From contig JAPLQY010000011.1 of the NCBI GenBank assembly GCA_026399475.1, positions 144,387-208,386 on the forward strand: a stretch of 64,000 nucleotides of DNA, written 5' to 3'. A program made the translations under genes and the position numbers. Source of the stretch: Rhodocyclales bacterium. GTDB lineage: Bacteria > Pseudomonadota > Gammaproteobacteria > Burkholderiales > Rhodocyclaceae. The notes under the pieces were generated by a model. The model did no database searches and was not told the DNA's origin. It saw nothing but the letters and a program-made list of their open reading frames with translations. Shown here piece after piece: positions 45,650-57,751 of this stretch (the first letter of the stretch is position 1; each line of letters begins with the position of its first letter).

Positions 45650-46012
45650 TCATTTGGCAACCAGCAGCATTTCGGAAGTGGTCGGATGAAAATCGTCGAT
45701 GAAACGATAGGTGCCCGGCTGCAGCGGATGGATCACGACGAAGGAACTGGCGCCCGGCGCCAGCACCTTCTCGACCCGCAGGCTCAGGTTCTCGAACTCG
45801 CAAGGACCGGTGCCGTCGTTCTTCAGCGCCAGCTTGATCTTGCGGCCCGCAGGCACTTCCAGCCGGGCCGGCGTGATGCGCCCGTCCTTGATGACGACGG
45901 AGAACACCAGCATCTCTGTCGAGGCCGTCTGGGCCGGAGCGTCCACCGCCCAGCCCAGACACAGCCAGAGCGCCGCGACAAAGGCGCCATGAACGAAAGA
46001 TGCGCGCGGCAT
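45650..46012 (-). CDS. ftrB: periplasmic cupredoxin-like protein (FtrB)
   Basis: A 120-residue secreted protein with a signal peptide (cleavage near APAQ, residue 28) and a cupredoxin_1 fold: VVIKDGRITPARLEVPAG, CEFENLSL and GTYRFIDDFHP. It lacks a complete type I copper set, as usual for FtrB/EfeO-like domains. Likely an oxidase-like partner of the iron permease. Two bases separate it from the porin gene. Confidence 0.85.
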   Translation of the reverse strand: MPRASFVHGAFVAALWLCLGWAVDAPAQTASTEMLVFSVVIKDGRITPARLEVPAGRKIKLALKNDGTGPCEFENLSLRVEKVLAPGASSFVVIHPLQPGTYRFIDDFHPTTSEMLLVAK

Positions 46013-46014
46013 GA

Positions 46015-47448
46015 TCAGAATCCGACCTTGGCGCGCAGGCCGAACACCTTGATCGTCCCGCCGGCGCCGTCGGCGGCGGGGCGTTGAACAAGCTGGATGT
46101 CCGGGCTCAGCTCGAAACGGCTGTTGACCTTGAAGCGGTAATACAGTTCGAACTGCTTTTCCCAGCCGCCGGCCTGATAACCGAAATCCGGCGTGCCGTC
46201 GGCGTTGGCGTCCAGGGTCAGGGAATCCTTGCGGAAATTCTCGCTGGTACGCAAGGCGCCGAGCGCGACGCCGAACGAATCCGCAGCGCGGCCCCAGCGA
46301 CTGCCGGACAGTTCGCTGCCGACTGTCAGGGCGCGGTCGAAACGCACCTGGCCTTTCAACTGATGGCCGTAGCGTCCGAACAGGGTCAGCTCGTCGGTGA
46401 CTTTCTGATCCGCCGAGATGCCGACGCCGCTGTGCCGGCGCTCGACGTTGTCATAGCCGTTGCCGCGCCCGTTTTGCCACAAGTAAGCGCGGTAGTTTCC
46501 CGGCAGATAGTTGAATCGTGTTGCCGTCTGGGCTTGCGCGATGACGAAGAGACCGGCCGGCGAGTTGCTGAAATTGGCGCCGGGCCCGGAACCGAAGACG
46601 CCCAGCGACAGGCCCCATTCGGAACCCTTTTCCTCGACGTTGCTGTATTGGGCGATGGCTCCCGGCGCAAAGCCGTAGGCGTCGGCCCTGACGCCGCCGC
46701 CGGAATCGAGCAGCGGGTTATGCACGAAGACGTTGTTCAGGAACTTGGTGGATTCGTCGTCGGCCGCAACGTTCTGGTCGAAGAAGACGAAGGGATCGAT
46801 CTTGCCGAAGCTCAGGTTGAGGCGCTCTTTCGAGTTGGCCTTGACGCCGTCGCGCGGCAGCGGCATGGTCAACTGATACCAGCCCTGCGCCAGGATGGCG
46901 AAGGAATCGTCGGCGCCGGCATTGGTCTGGAATGCCGTTGTATTGACCGTGCTGGTGTAGCTTCGGCGCAAGGGCACGCCGGTGCCCTGGCCGAGGCGGA
47001 AGTGAGTGAAGATCTTGCCGTCGATGTCGCCCATCTTGCCGCCGGGGAGGGTGACAGAGATGTCGCCGCGATAACTCGCGCGCGATTCGCCGACGCCAGT
47101 CGACGTGCCGCCAGCACCGGCCTTCTGCACCACGCCGGTAAGGCTGGCGCCGACCGTGATGTCTTCCAGCGCGGAGATCTGGCGCGCCTGCTTCTGCATC
47201 GAGAGCGTCTGGAATTCCACGGCTTTCAGGCGTGTAGCGAGCTCGGGTTCGCTCTCGCTGACACGATCGCTGGCGAGGCCCTTTTCCAGTTCCTTGTTGT
47301 GCCGCTCCAGGGTTTCGATGCGTTCCGCCAGACGCTTGAACTCCGCCTTGAGGGCGGCCATGTCGTCATCGGCGGCCAGTGTGGATGTCGCGGGTGTGAC
47401 CATTGCTGTCGCCATGGCGACAGCAAGCACCTTCCGGGTGAAGTTCAT
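46015..47448 (-). CDS. outer-membrane porin with coiled-coil N-terminus (iron-uptake porin type)
   Basis: A 477-residue protein starting MNFTRKVLAVAMATAM with a signal peptide (cleavage near TLAA). A coiled coil (about 28-62, rich in Leu/Glu) is followed by a beta-barrel ending in F, the outer-membrane sorting residue. The longer open frame upstream overlaps ftrA. It lies one base after the ftrA stop, so it is inserted in the iron operon and probably provides the outer-membrane path for iron. It resembles OprB-like or iron-uptake porins. Confidence 0.75.
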   Translation of the reverse strand: MNFTRKVLAVAMATAMVTPATSTLAADDDMAALKAEFKRLAERIETLERHNKELEKGLASDRVSESEPELATRLKAVEFQTLSMQKQARQISALEDITVGASLTGVVQKAGAGGTSTGVGESRASYRGDISVTLPGGKMGDIDGKIFTHFRLGQGTGVPLRRSYTSTVNTTAFQTNAGADDSFAILAQGWYQLTMPLPRDGVKANSKERLNLSFGKIDPFVFFDQNVAADDESTKFLNNVFVHNPLLDSGGGVRADAYGFAPGAIAQYSNVEEKGSEWGLSLGVFGSGPGANFSNSPAGLFVIAQAQTATRFNYLPGNYRAYLWQNGRGNGYDNVERRHSGVGISADQKVTDELTLFGRYGHQLKGQVRFDRALTVGSELSGSRWGRAADSFGVALGALRTSENFRKDSLTLDANADGTPDFGYQAGGWEKQFELYYRFKVNSRFELSPDIQLVQRPAADGAGGTIKVFGLRAKVGF

Positions 47449-47449
47449 C

Positions 47450-48004
47450 TCAGTAGCCGCCCTTCTTGCCGATGCCGGCATAGACGAATTCCCATTCCAG
47501 TTCGACCGGTTTGAACCACGGACGCACGCCGGTGGCGCGGTCGGTGTGGCGGCCGAAGTGGTTGCCGTGGGGATTTTCATTGGCATTGGGCGGATAGATG
47601 ATGAACTTGACCTTGTATTTGCCGGGGCCCTTGAGCTTGACGTTGTCGCCATAGTGCGGGCCGTCGCTGGCGACCATCGGCATCATGTCGCCCTTGATCA
47701 CTTCGCCGCCGGGCAGTTTGGTGAGTTCATATTTCACCAGCAGGTGCGGAATCCAGAAGCCTTCCGCGAAGCCATTGGCATTATTGGCCAGGGCATGGAT
47801 GTCGGCTTCGAGGTGAATGTCCGTCGCCGAGGCCTTGGCCATATGGCCTTCCGGCTCCATTTCGACGGCCTGTAAATACACTGCGCCGACTTCCATGCCG
47901 GCCACGTTCTGCGGCGAGCCGATGGGATATTCGAGGGCGGTGGCGGCGAGCGAGAAGCTGGCACCGCCGATCAGCAACAAGGAGCGGGAGAACGAGCGAA
48001 GCAT
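47450..48004 (-). CDS. ftrA: P19/FtrA periplasmic iron-binding protein
   Basis: A 184-residue Tpd/P19 family protein with a signal peptide (cleavage near ATA, residue 23). Metal-binding candidates are the Glu/Met/His in EMEPEGHMAK and histidines in ADIHA and NENPHGNHFGRH. It binds Fe together with Cu in the periplasm for the FTR1 permease. First gene of the iron operon. Confidence 0.9.
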   Translation of the reverse strand: MLRSFSRSLLLIGGASFSLAATALEYPIGSPQNVAGMEVGAVYLQAVEMEPEGHMAKASATDIHLEADIHALANNANGFAEGFWIPHLLVKYELTKLPGGEVIKGDMMPMVASDGPHYGDNVKLKGPGKYKVKFIIYPPNANENPHGNHFGRHTDRATGVRPWFKPVELEWEFVYAGIGKKGGY

Positions 48005-48112
48005 GGCAAACCTCCAAAGGAAAACATGAATCTGACTTTGGCTGGCTTGCCGATAGTCCGGCTGGCTGGCTATATGCGGCAGTGCCTGATGCGCTGCCGC
48101 GGGGACTTGGTG

Positions 48113-48595
48113 TTACGAGCTGGACGGCGTGCCCATTTGCGTTTGCAGGTAGTTCTGCACACCGACCTTGTCGATCAGTTCGATCTGGGTTTCGAGATAG
48201 TCGATGTGCTCTTCGGTATCTTCGAGAATTTCCTGCAGCACGTCGCGCGAAACGTAATCGTTGACGCTTTCGCAGTACGTGATGGCGGCCTTGAGGTCGG
48301 CATGCGCGCCGCCTTCCAGTTTCAGGTCGCCGGCCAGGCATTCGGGCACGTTCTCGCCGATGATCAGCTTGTTCAGCGCCTGCAGGTTGGGCAGGCCTTC
48401 GAGGAACAGCACGCGCTCGATCAAGTGGTCGGCGTGGTGCATTTCCTCGATGGACTCCTCATACTCGTGCTTGCCTAATGCGGCGAAGCCCCAGTTCTTG
48501 TACATGCGGGCATGCAGGAAGTACTGGTTGACGGCGGTCAGTTCATTGACCAGACACTTGTTCAGCAGCTGTATTACCTTCTTGTCGCCCTTCAT
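48113..48595 (-). CDS. bfr: bacterioferritin
   Basis: A 160-residue ferritin subunit starting [15 protein letters not shown] (the frame extends upstream but the family starts here). Ferroxidase ligands are visible in [20 protein letters not shown] and [13 protein letters not shown], and the heme-ligand Met lies in EEMHHAD. It stores iron in the cytoplasm. The bfd gene is immediately upstream. Confidence 0.95.
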   Translation of the reverse strand: MKGDKKVIQLLNKCLVNELTAVNQYFLHARMYKNWGFAALGKHEYEESIEEMHHADHLIERVLFLEGLPNLQALNKLIIGENVPECLAGDLKLEGGAHADLKAAITYCESVNDYVSRDVLQEILEDTEEHIDYLETQIELIDKVGVQNYLQTQMGTPSSS

Positions 48596-48608
48596 GATGA
48601 TCTCCTGA

Positions 48609-48824
48609 TCAGGCTGCCGCCAGTTGCGGCCCGGCGGCGGTAAGTCGATGAGGTGCGTGGGCATGCAGGGAATTCTTCAGCGCGTCGCGCGCGCAACCCG
48701 TGCAGCGGCCGCAGCAGGCACCGACACCGAGTTGCTCGCGCAACTCTTGCAGGCTTCGGCAGCCCTCAGCAACGGCGGAGCCAATATCCTTATCGGTAAC
48801 TGCGTTGCAGATGCAGACAAACAT
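48609..48824 (-). CDS. bfd: bacterioferritin-associated ferredoxin
   Basis: A 71-residue [2Fe-2S] protein with [11 protein letters not shown] and [12 protein letters not shown], the four Cys ligands. It reduces bacterioferritin to release iron. Operon: hemP, bfd, bfr on the minus strand behind a Fur-type box. Confidence 0.92.
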   Translation of the reverse strand: MFVCICNAVTDKDIGSAVAEGCRSLQELREQLGVGACCGRCTGCARDALKNSLHAHAPHRLTAAGPQLAAA

Positions 48825-48846
48825 GATGGCTCCTGATTGGCCAGAC

Positions 48847-49029
48847 TTATTTGGTCAGAATCAGCTTGCCCTGGCGCGTGCGCCGCAAGCGGTAGGTTTC
48901 GCCCTGATGGGTAATCTCGACTTCGCTGCGGCTACCGAGAAGCATCGTGCTGTCTAGCGGACGCGGCGACACAGCGGGGCAATGTTGCGTCGCGGGCTTC
49001 GTCGCTGATGGCTGGGCTTCGGGTTTCAC
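48847..49029 (-). CDS. hemP: HemP family small protein
   Basis: About 60 residues with GTG start; the C-terminal half has the HemP signature LDSTMLLGSRSEVEITHQG and ends RRTRQGKLILTK. An ATG at 49071 is in frame but lies inside the Fur box, so the GTG at 49029 is more likely. HemP is a regulator of heme uptake genes in betaproteobacteria. Confidence 0.75.
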   Translation of the reverse strand: MKPEAQPSATKPATQHCPAVSPRPLDSTMLLGSRSEVEITHQGETYRLRRTRQGKLILTK

Positions 49030-49053
49030 GGGGCATTGGTCAATCAAATAGGG

Positions 49054-49071
49054 AATGAGAACTATTCTCAT
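49054..49071. promoter_or_regulatory. Fur box upstream of hemP-bfd-bfr
   Basis: AATGAGAACTATTCTCAT is an almost perfect inverted repeat (AATGAGAA-N2-TTCTCAT) of the betaproteobacterial Fur type. It lies directly upstream of the hemP start region. Confidence 0.75.
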
Positions 49072-49203
49072 GTAGGTGAGCTATTTTGTCAAGGGGGAAT
49101 TTGATGCCTCTTGGCCGAATTACGTAGGTATGTCTTTTTACGCGTCAGGAAGGCGAAATCTTCGCAGCGCTATAATTGAGGTTTTAGCAAAAAGGAGTTC
49201 GCC

Positions 49204-49752
49204 GTGGGCCTGGATCGCGTTCCATCCGGCAAGGATCTGCCGAACGATTTCAATGTGGTCATCGAGATTTCGATGCACTCCGAGCCAATCAAGTACGAGG
49301 TTGACAAGGAGTCCGGCGCGATTTTCGTCGATCGATTCATGTCGACGGCCATGCACTACCCGTGCAATTACGGCTATATACCGCACACCATTGCCGGTGA
49401 CGGTGATCCGGTCGATGTCCTGGTGCTTTCCCAGTTTGCCTTGCCGCCGGGGGTCGTGGTCCGCTGTCGTCCGATCGGCATGCTGAAGATGACGGACGAG
49501 GCGGGCGAGGATGCCAAACTGCTGGCGGTTCCTGTCGACAAGCTGACGCCCATGTACCGCGACATCGACAGCCCGCGCGATCTGCCGCAGATCGTGCTCG
49601 ACCAGATATCGCATTTTTTCCAGCATTACAAGGATCTGGAGCCCGGCAAGTTTGTCAAGGTGCAGGGCTGGCTTGGCATCGAGGACGCCAAGAAGGAAAT
49701 CATGGAAGGCGTTGCCGCTTACGAGAGCGCCAGGGAAAAACCGGCGTTCTGA
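49204..49752 (+). CDS. ppa: inorganic pyrophosphatase
   Basis: A 182-residue family I enzyme with the active-site signature DGDPVDVLV and the [14 protein letters not shown] segment. GTG start with AAAAAGGAG ribosome-binding site and a TATAAT at 49171-49176. It removes pyrophosphate from biosynthesis. Terminator follows. Confidence 0.95.
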   Translation: MGLDRVPSGKDLPNDFNVVIEISMHSEPIKYEVDKESGAIFVDRFMSTAMHYPCNYGYIPHTIAGDGDPVDVLVLSQFALPPGVVVRCRPIGMLKMTDEAGEDAKLLAVPVDKLTPMYRDIDSPRDLPQIVLDQISHFFQHYKDLEPGKFVKVQGWLGIEDAKKEIMEGVAAYESAREKPAF

Positions 49753-49766
49753 GCCTTGCCCAGTCC

Positions 49767-49794
49767 TGCAACGTCCGTTGCAAGGCGGGTTTTT
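49767..49794 (+). terminator. terminator after ppa
   Basis: Stem TGCAACG / CGTTGCA with a 2-nt loop, then GC-rich bases and TTTTT. Confidence 0.75.
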
Positions 49795-49822
49795 CGGATA
49801 GCTATCCACTATAGTTAGCGCC

Positions 49823-51821
<1,999 letters not shown>

Positions 51822-51833
51822 TGCGGCAAACTG

Positions 51834-51872
51834 GGGGGGCCATCCCCCCGGCCCCCTTCCCTTGGAAGGGGG
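51834..51872. repeat. two further perfect hairpins between glnB and smr
   Basis: GGGGGG-CCAT-CCCCCC (51834-51849) is directly followed by CCCCCTTCC-CTT-GGAAGGGGG (51852-51872). With the preceding repeat, three stable hairpins are stacked in the convergent glnB/smr gap, resembling REP-like or bidirectional terminator elements. Confidence 0.75.
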
Positions 51873-51898
51873 TGACAAAGTCAGCGCGCTTTGCGCGG

Positions 51899-52468
51899 TT
51901 ATTTGTTGGCGGCGAGCAGTACTACTACGGCTCCTGCGCCACCCTCGGCGGCACGGGCCTGACAGAAAGCCAGTACTTCGCTGCGCTGGCTTAGCCAGCC
52001 AAGGACAAGCTTCTTCAGCACCGGCTCGCGGCCCGGCGAACTGAGGCCCTTGCCATGTACGATGCGAACGCAGCGATGACCGTGATGCCGACATTCAGCC
52101 AGAAATGTGACGAACGCGCTGCGCGCCTGATCGCGGTTCAAGCCATGCAGATCGAGCTTGTCCTGCGTCACCCAGCGCCCGCGCCGCAAATCCCTTAGCC
52201 AGGCTTTGGGCAGGCTGTCGTGCTTCCAGGCGGCTTCGTCGCCCCCTTCGAGGTAGAGGTCGATCAGCGTGGGACCGTGCAGCGATTCGTCCAGTGCCGC
52301 CGCCTCGTCGTGGAGGTGCTGGCGCGGGATGGCGGGCGGCAGAGGGGGTTCATGATGGACCCGGTCCCACATAAGCGGCTGCACATCAGCGACCGCCGCG
52401 CGAAATGCGGCATGATCCTCGGGCGTCCCGCCTCGAGGCTTGGGGGCGGAACGCTTGAGCGTCGCCAC
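51899..52468 (-). CDS. Smr-domain protein
   Basis: A 189-residue protein with a C-terminal Smr domain: LDLHGLNRDQARSAFVTFL, then VRIVHGKGLSSPG (HGKG). The N-terminal part is Pro/Asp-rich, as in SmrA/SmrB. The Smr domain is a nuclease-like module; SmrB acts on collided ribosomes in E. coli, but the cellular role here is uncertain. It lies 38 bp after trxB on the same strand. Confidence 0.85.
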   Translation of the reverse strand: MATLKRSAPKPRGGTPEDHAAFRAAVADVQPLMWDRVHHEPPLPPAIPRQHLHDEAAALDESLHGPTLIDLYLEGGDEAAWKHDSLPKAWLRDLRRGRWVTQDKLDLHGLNRDQARSAFVTFLAECRHHGHRCVRIVHGKGLSSPGREPVLKKLVLGWLSQRSEVLAFCQARAAEGGAGAVVVLLAANK

Positions 52469-52506
52469 AGGGGGGCGCGCTGCCAGCTACTCCCCGAACG
52501 GCCCGC

Positions 52507-53490
<984 letters not shown>

Positions 53491-53700
53491 TTATATAGAT
53501 GGGCGGCTTGGCCTCGATTTCAACCCGGAGACCAGGTGCTATACCTTCTACCAAGCTGTCGACTCTTTCTCGGGAATGGGTAAGATGCCTTCGAGCAAAT
53601 ATCCTGGGTGCTTCTGGCCGGGTGCTCGCAAAACAGCCGCCCTGCGGGTCCGCAAAACGAATGTTGCGCAAACAGTGTGAATGGGAAAAGAGGGAAGCTC

Positions 53701-55596
53701 ATGATTCGACCGCGCTGGCTTTCCGGCGAACGCGCCCGCAAGACTTGGCATTTTCTTGCCGTGACTGTTCTTGCCCTGGTGATTTCGCTCGGCAGCGAGC
53801 GACTCGGGTGGCTTCAGGATTACGAAAATATCTATTACGACTATTGGCACCAATTGTCCGGAAAGCGGCGAGAGGCGACTCATGCCGCCGTAGTGGCAGT
53901 CGATGACGATACCTTGTTGCTGTACAAGGACGACCCACTGGCATTCTGGGCGCCGCATTTCGCCCGCGCGATGCAGACCCTCACCGATGCAGGGGTCAAG
54001 TCCATCGGGCTGGATTTCATTTATGCCGTTAGCGCCGAAGCCTGGCTGCACAAGCTGAATCTTCCGGACAGCGAGGTGTCGCGCAATTACGACGCTCCGT
54101 TTCGGGGGCAACTGGCACAAGGCCGCAAGATACTCATTGCGCAACTCGTCGAAACCTCGCAGGGAGACATGGAAGTCATGGGGCCGCCCCCCGAGCATCT
54201 GCTGATGATGCCGAATGGCGCAAACGATACCGGTATCGCCAACCTTTACCCCGATGCCGACAAGCTGGTGCGCACGTTCTATCCCGTCGTGATTCCGGAC
54301 CCCCTGTTTCCCGGTGTCGGCTTCGCCATGCAGCTTGTGCTGAGGGCAACTGACGGGGACAGCCTGGCTGGAGGCTGGACGTTTGCCGGCGAGACCTATC
54401 CGCGCGTCAGGGAACGCCACCGAATTGGCTACGTGGGGCCGCCGGGAAGCGTACTTACCGTATCGATGAGCAAACTGCTGAAGCCGGATGCGCTGTCCGA
54501 TCCGGAGGTACAGAAACTGAAAGGGCGGGTCGTGATCATCGCGCCCAACAATATCGGGACCTCGGATCGGCACTTTTCGCCCTATTCGCGGGTGCTTCCT
54601 GGCTACTCGACGGAGCCGATGATAGGCGGCGAAATTCATGCGAATGCGATCGAGACGATTCTCTCGGGGGTGTATCCGCGCAAACTTTCCCTGTGGCAGG
54701 CGTGGCCTGCCCTGGTTGTCGTTCTGTTTGCGGCGGTCACTCTCTTTCTGCGTCTGCACCCTGCCGGGGGATTTGGCGTGGGTGTCGGATTTTCGCTCCT
54801 GATCCTCGTTCCTGCCTACGCCGTGTTCCAGAAGGATCTGCTGCTGTCCGTGGCGCCCTTCCATCTGGCCCTGGCGACGGCCTACCTGGCCACGCTGGCA
54901 TTGCGCTTGACCGGTGAGGAGCGGGAGCGTGCACACCTCAAATCGATGTTCGGCCAGTATGTGTCCGATGTGGTGGTGGATAAGCTGATTGCAGAGGGGC
55001 AGCGCCCCAATCTGGGTGGCGAAAAACTGGACGTGACCATACTTTTTTCAGACATTCGGAATTTCACGACGATTTCGGAGAAGCTCGATGCCGAAGAGGT
55101 CGTTGAAATGCTGAATGCCTATTTCTCGCTCACCTGCGAGCCAATCCTGGAGCAGGGCGGAATGGTGAACAAGTTTATCGGCGACGCCGTCATGGCGGTG
55201 TTCGGGTCGCCGGTTCACTATGACGATCATGCTCGACGCGCCTTGCTGGCAGCCCAGGCAATGGCACGCGAGGCGCAGCGCTTCAAAACCTGGATGAAAG
55301 ACCGCTTTCCGGACCGCGGGCTGCCGGAGTTCGGCATCGGCATAGGTGTCCATAGCGGACCGGCGGTCATGGGCGATATCGGCTCCGTCAAGCGCCGCGA
55401 GTTTACGGCGATAGGCGACACCGTCAATGCAGCATCCCGGCTGGAGGGGGTGACCAAGGAGATGGGCTGCGTCGTCGCAGCCAGCGCGGCATCCATCCGC
55501 GCGGCGGGGGAAGGCATCCGCACCGGACGTCGCGAAGTGGTTCACGTCAAGGGCAAGAGCGAGCCCATCGAGGTCTTTGAGGTGTTGATCGACTAG
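53701..55596 (+). CDS. CHASE2-domain class III adenylate/guanylate cyclase
   Basis: A 631-residue membrane protein. One N-terminal helix (about 15-32) is followed by a periplasmic CHASE2 sensor (about 40-320), three helices (about 330-405), then a class III cyclase domain (about 455-590). Metal-binding Asps lie in LFSDIRNFT and FIGDAVMAVFG, and IGDTVNAASRLEG has the family Asn and Arg. The start MIRPRW follows AGAGGGAAG. It makes a cyclic nucleotide in response to a periplasmic signal. It opens the right-end cluster with caspase-like and two-partner secretion genes. Confidence 0.88.
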   Translation: MIRPRWLSGERARKTWHFLAVTVLALVISLGSERLGWLQDYENIYYDYWHQLSGKRREATHAAVVAVDDDTLLLYKDDPLAFWAPHFARAMQTLTDAGVKSIGLDFIYAVSAEAWLHKLNLPDSEVSRNYDAPFRGQLAQGRKILIAQLVETSQGDMEVMGPPPEHLLMMPNGANDTGIANLYPDADKLVRTFYPVVIPDPLFPGVGFAMQLVLRATDGDSLAGGWTFAGETYPRVRERHRIGYVGPPGSVLTVSMSKLLKPDALSDPEVQKLKGRVVIIAPNNIGTSDRHFSPYSRVLPGYSTEPMIGGEIHANAIETILSGVYPRKLSLWQAWPALVVVLFAAVTLFLRLHPAGGFGVGVGFSLLILVPAYAVFQKDLLLSVAPFHLALATAYLATLALRLTGEERERAHLKSMFGQYVSDVVVDKLIAEGQRPNLGGEKLDVTILFSDIRNFTTISEKLDAEEVVEMLNAYFSLTCEPILEQGGMVNKFIGDAVMAVFGSPVHYDDHARRALLAAQAMAREAQRFKTWMKDRFPDRGLPEFGIGIGVHSGPAVMGDIGSVKRREFTAIGDTVNAASRLEGVTKEMGCVVAASAASIRAAGEGIRTGRREVVHVKGKSEPIEVFEVLID

Positions 55597-55778
55597 CTCA
55601 TGATGTCGCTCGAACGGTCCGGCTTGATCCGGGTAAATGTTGCCCAAAATGTTGAAATTCCCAGTATGAATGGGATAATCGGACGCTAAATTCCGGACCC
55701 TGGACCATTTTGCTCAACCAGTTACCGATGCCGATCAGCGCTTTTTCACTTGCAAGGTGGCCGCAATTGGGTGCCGTG

Positions 55779-57731
55779 ATGCGACGGTGCTTCCGCGTCG
55801 GAGTCGCCGTCGCGGCCTTGGTCGGTCTCGCGACTGCGGTCGGGCAGGATCGTGCTCCGACAAATCCGTCCAAGGGTAAGGAAGCCCGTGTGGCCCTGAT
55901 CGTGGGCAACTCCGCTTACAAGGATGCTCCGCTGGGCAATCCGGCGAACGATGCCGCCGATCTGGCGAATTCGCTGGAGAAGAAAGGCTTCACCGTACTG
56001 GTTCGGGAGAACGTAGGCGAGCGTGGACTGAAGGAAGCGGTCGATACATTCGCCAAGCATCTGCAGAAGGGTGGCATAGGCCTATTCTTCTTTGCCGGCC
56101 ATGGCATACAGCTGAAGGACCAGAACTTCCTGGTTCCGGTCGATATCGGTTTCGATAGCGAGGCGGACATCTCGTTCAAGTCGGTCAGCGCAGAATATGT
56201 GTTGTCGCGCATGGCCGAGGCGGGCAACCGCGTCAATGTCGTCATTCTCGATGCCTGTCGCAACAATCCTTTCCAGCAGGCCAGACGCTCCAGCAAGGGC
56301 TTGGGGGTCATGAGCGTCGGTCGTGCCGAAAAGGGCACATTCATCGCCTACGCCACGTCGCCGGGCTCGACAGCCTTGGACGGTCAGGGACGGAATGGCC
56401 TCTACACCAAGCATCTGCTGCAGGCTCTCGATTCATCGGATTCCGACATTGACAAGGTCTTTGGTCTGGTTCGTACAGGTGTTGTGCGCGACACCGATGG
56501 CGCGCAGGTGCCCTGGACATCGAGTTCGGTGATTGGCAGTTTTTATTTCGATGTTGCCGAGGACCTCGCGGCCCTGCAACGTCCCGTTCAGTCGTTCGCG
56601 GCAAGGCCGGAAGCGGCGATTGAACAGGGGCCGTCGTCCTACGATCCGGTCCAGGAGCGAGCCCACTGGGAGAGGATCAAGGACAGCAAGAGCGCTGCTG
56701 ATTACAACGGGTATCTGGAAAAGTTTTCCGGCTCTCCCCGCGCTGCCTACGCGCGCTGGATGGCACAAAAGTACGGCGGCGTCGTGCCGGTTTTCGTACC
56801 GTCGGCGCGGCTGGTTGCGCCCTCGCCGCCAGTGCCGGCTCAAGTGGTGCAGGCATCTCCGGCCCCTGCAGTCTCGAGTGCTGGTACGTTCCCTTCGTCG
56901 GGAACCCTGATTCGCGATTGCCCACTGTGTCCCGAGCTTGTGGTGGTGCCGGGTGGCGAGTACGTCATGGGCAGCGGCAAGGAAGAAAAGCTGCGCGAAC
57001 CGGATGAGGAACCGGCTCATCGTGTGCGTGTTGCCGGTCCCATCGCGGTCGGCAAATATGAAGTCACCCGCGGCCAGTATGCGGCGTTCGCCAGGGAAAC
57101 CGCGCGCGAGCAGAAGGGTGGTTGCAATTCCAATCGCGGCCGGTTCCACAAGGATCCGAAAGCGACCTGGCAAAATCCTGGCTTCGAGCAGAAGGACGAC
57201 GAGCCCGTGGTCTGCGTGAGTTGGGACGATGCACAGGCCTATCTCGCCTGGCTGAGCAAAAAGACTGCCAAAGCCTATCGGTTACTGAACGAAGCCGAGT
57301 GGGAGTACGTCGCCAGAGCCGGCACCAAGGGAAGATATCATTGGGCCGAGACCGATGAGGCGACAGTCTGTCGTTACGCCAGTGTTGCCGATGCCTCGAT
57401 CAAGGGTTTTTCGCTGGGCATGCCCATGTTTCCCTGCTCCGACGGCTTTACTCATACCGCGCCGGTTGGTCGTTTCCCGGCCAATTCCTTCGGTGTTCAC
57501 GACATGCTGGGCAATGCGTGGGAATGGGTCGAGGACTGCTGGAACGAAGGCTATGCCGGGGCACCGGAAGAGGCGCAGGCGCGTCTGACCGGGTTGTGTA
57601 CGGTGCGTGTGTTCCGGGGGGGCGCCTGGAACAGCAAGCCCGCCACAGTGCGGGCCGCCTATCGGGACCGCGAATCGAAAGACGAGCGTCACGACAATAT
57701 CGGGTTCCGCGTGGCGCGTTCCTTGCCGTGA
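55779..57731 (+). CDS. caspase-like protease fused to a formylglycine-generating-enzyme-like domain
   Basis: A 650-residue predicted exported protein. Start MRRCFRVGV gives a signal peptide (TTG at 55710 and ATG at 55728 are possible). A caspase (peptidase C14) domain spans about 35-260, with dyad His108 in FFFAGHGI and Cys160 in ILDACRNNP. A Pro-rich linker precedes a C-terminal SUMF1/FGE-sulfatase domain (about 395-648) with VVVPGGEYVMGSG, LLNEAEWEYVARAG and GNAWEWVEDCW. Whether the FGE domain oxidises or just binds ligands is unclear. The stop overlaps the GTG alternative start of the next gene. Confidence 0.85.
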   Translation: MRRCFRVGVAVAALVGLATAVGQDRAPTNPSKGKEARVALIVGNSAYKDAPLGNPANDAADLANSLEKKGFTVLVRENVGERGLKEAVDTFAKHLQKGGIGLFFFAGHGIQLKDQNFLVPVDIGFDSEADISFKSVSAEYVLSRMAEAGNRVNVVILDACRNNPFQQARRSSKGLGVMSVGRAEKGTFIAYATSPGSTALDGQGRNGLYTKHLLQALDSSDSDIDKVFGLVRTGVVRDTDGAQVPWTSSSVIGSFYFDVAEDLAALQRPVQSFAARPEAAIEQGPSSYDPVQERAHWERIKDSKSAADYNGYLEKFSGSPRAAYARWMAQKYGGVVPVFVPSARLVAPSPPVPAQVVQASPAPAVSSAGTFPSSGTLIRDCPLCPELVVVPGGEYVMGSGKEEKLREPDEEPAHRVRVAGPIAVGKYEVTRGQYAAFARETAREQKGGCNSNRGRFHKDPKATWQNPGFEQKDDEPVVCVSWDDAQAYLAWLSKKTAKAYRLLNEAEWEYVARAGTKGRYHWAETDEATVCRYASVADASIKGFSLGMPMFPCSDGFTHTAPVGRFPANSFGVHDMLGNAWEWVEDCWNEGYAGAPEEAQARLTGLCTVRVFRGGAWNSKPATVRAAYRDRESKDERHDNIGFRVARSLP

Positions 57732-57751
57732 TCCGCCGCCGGATTGCGACG

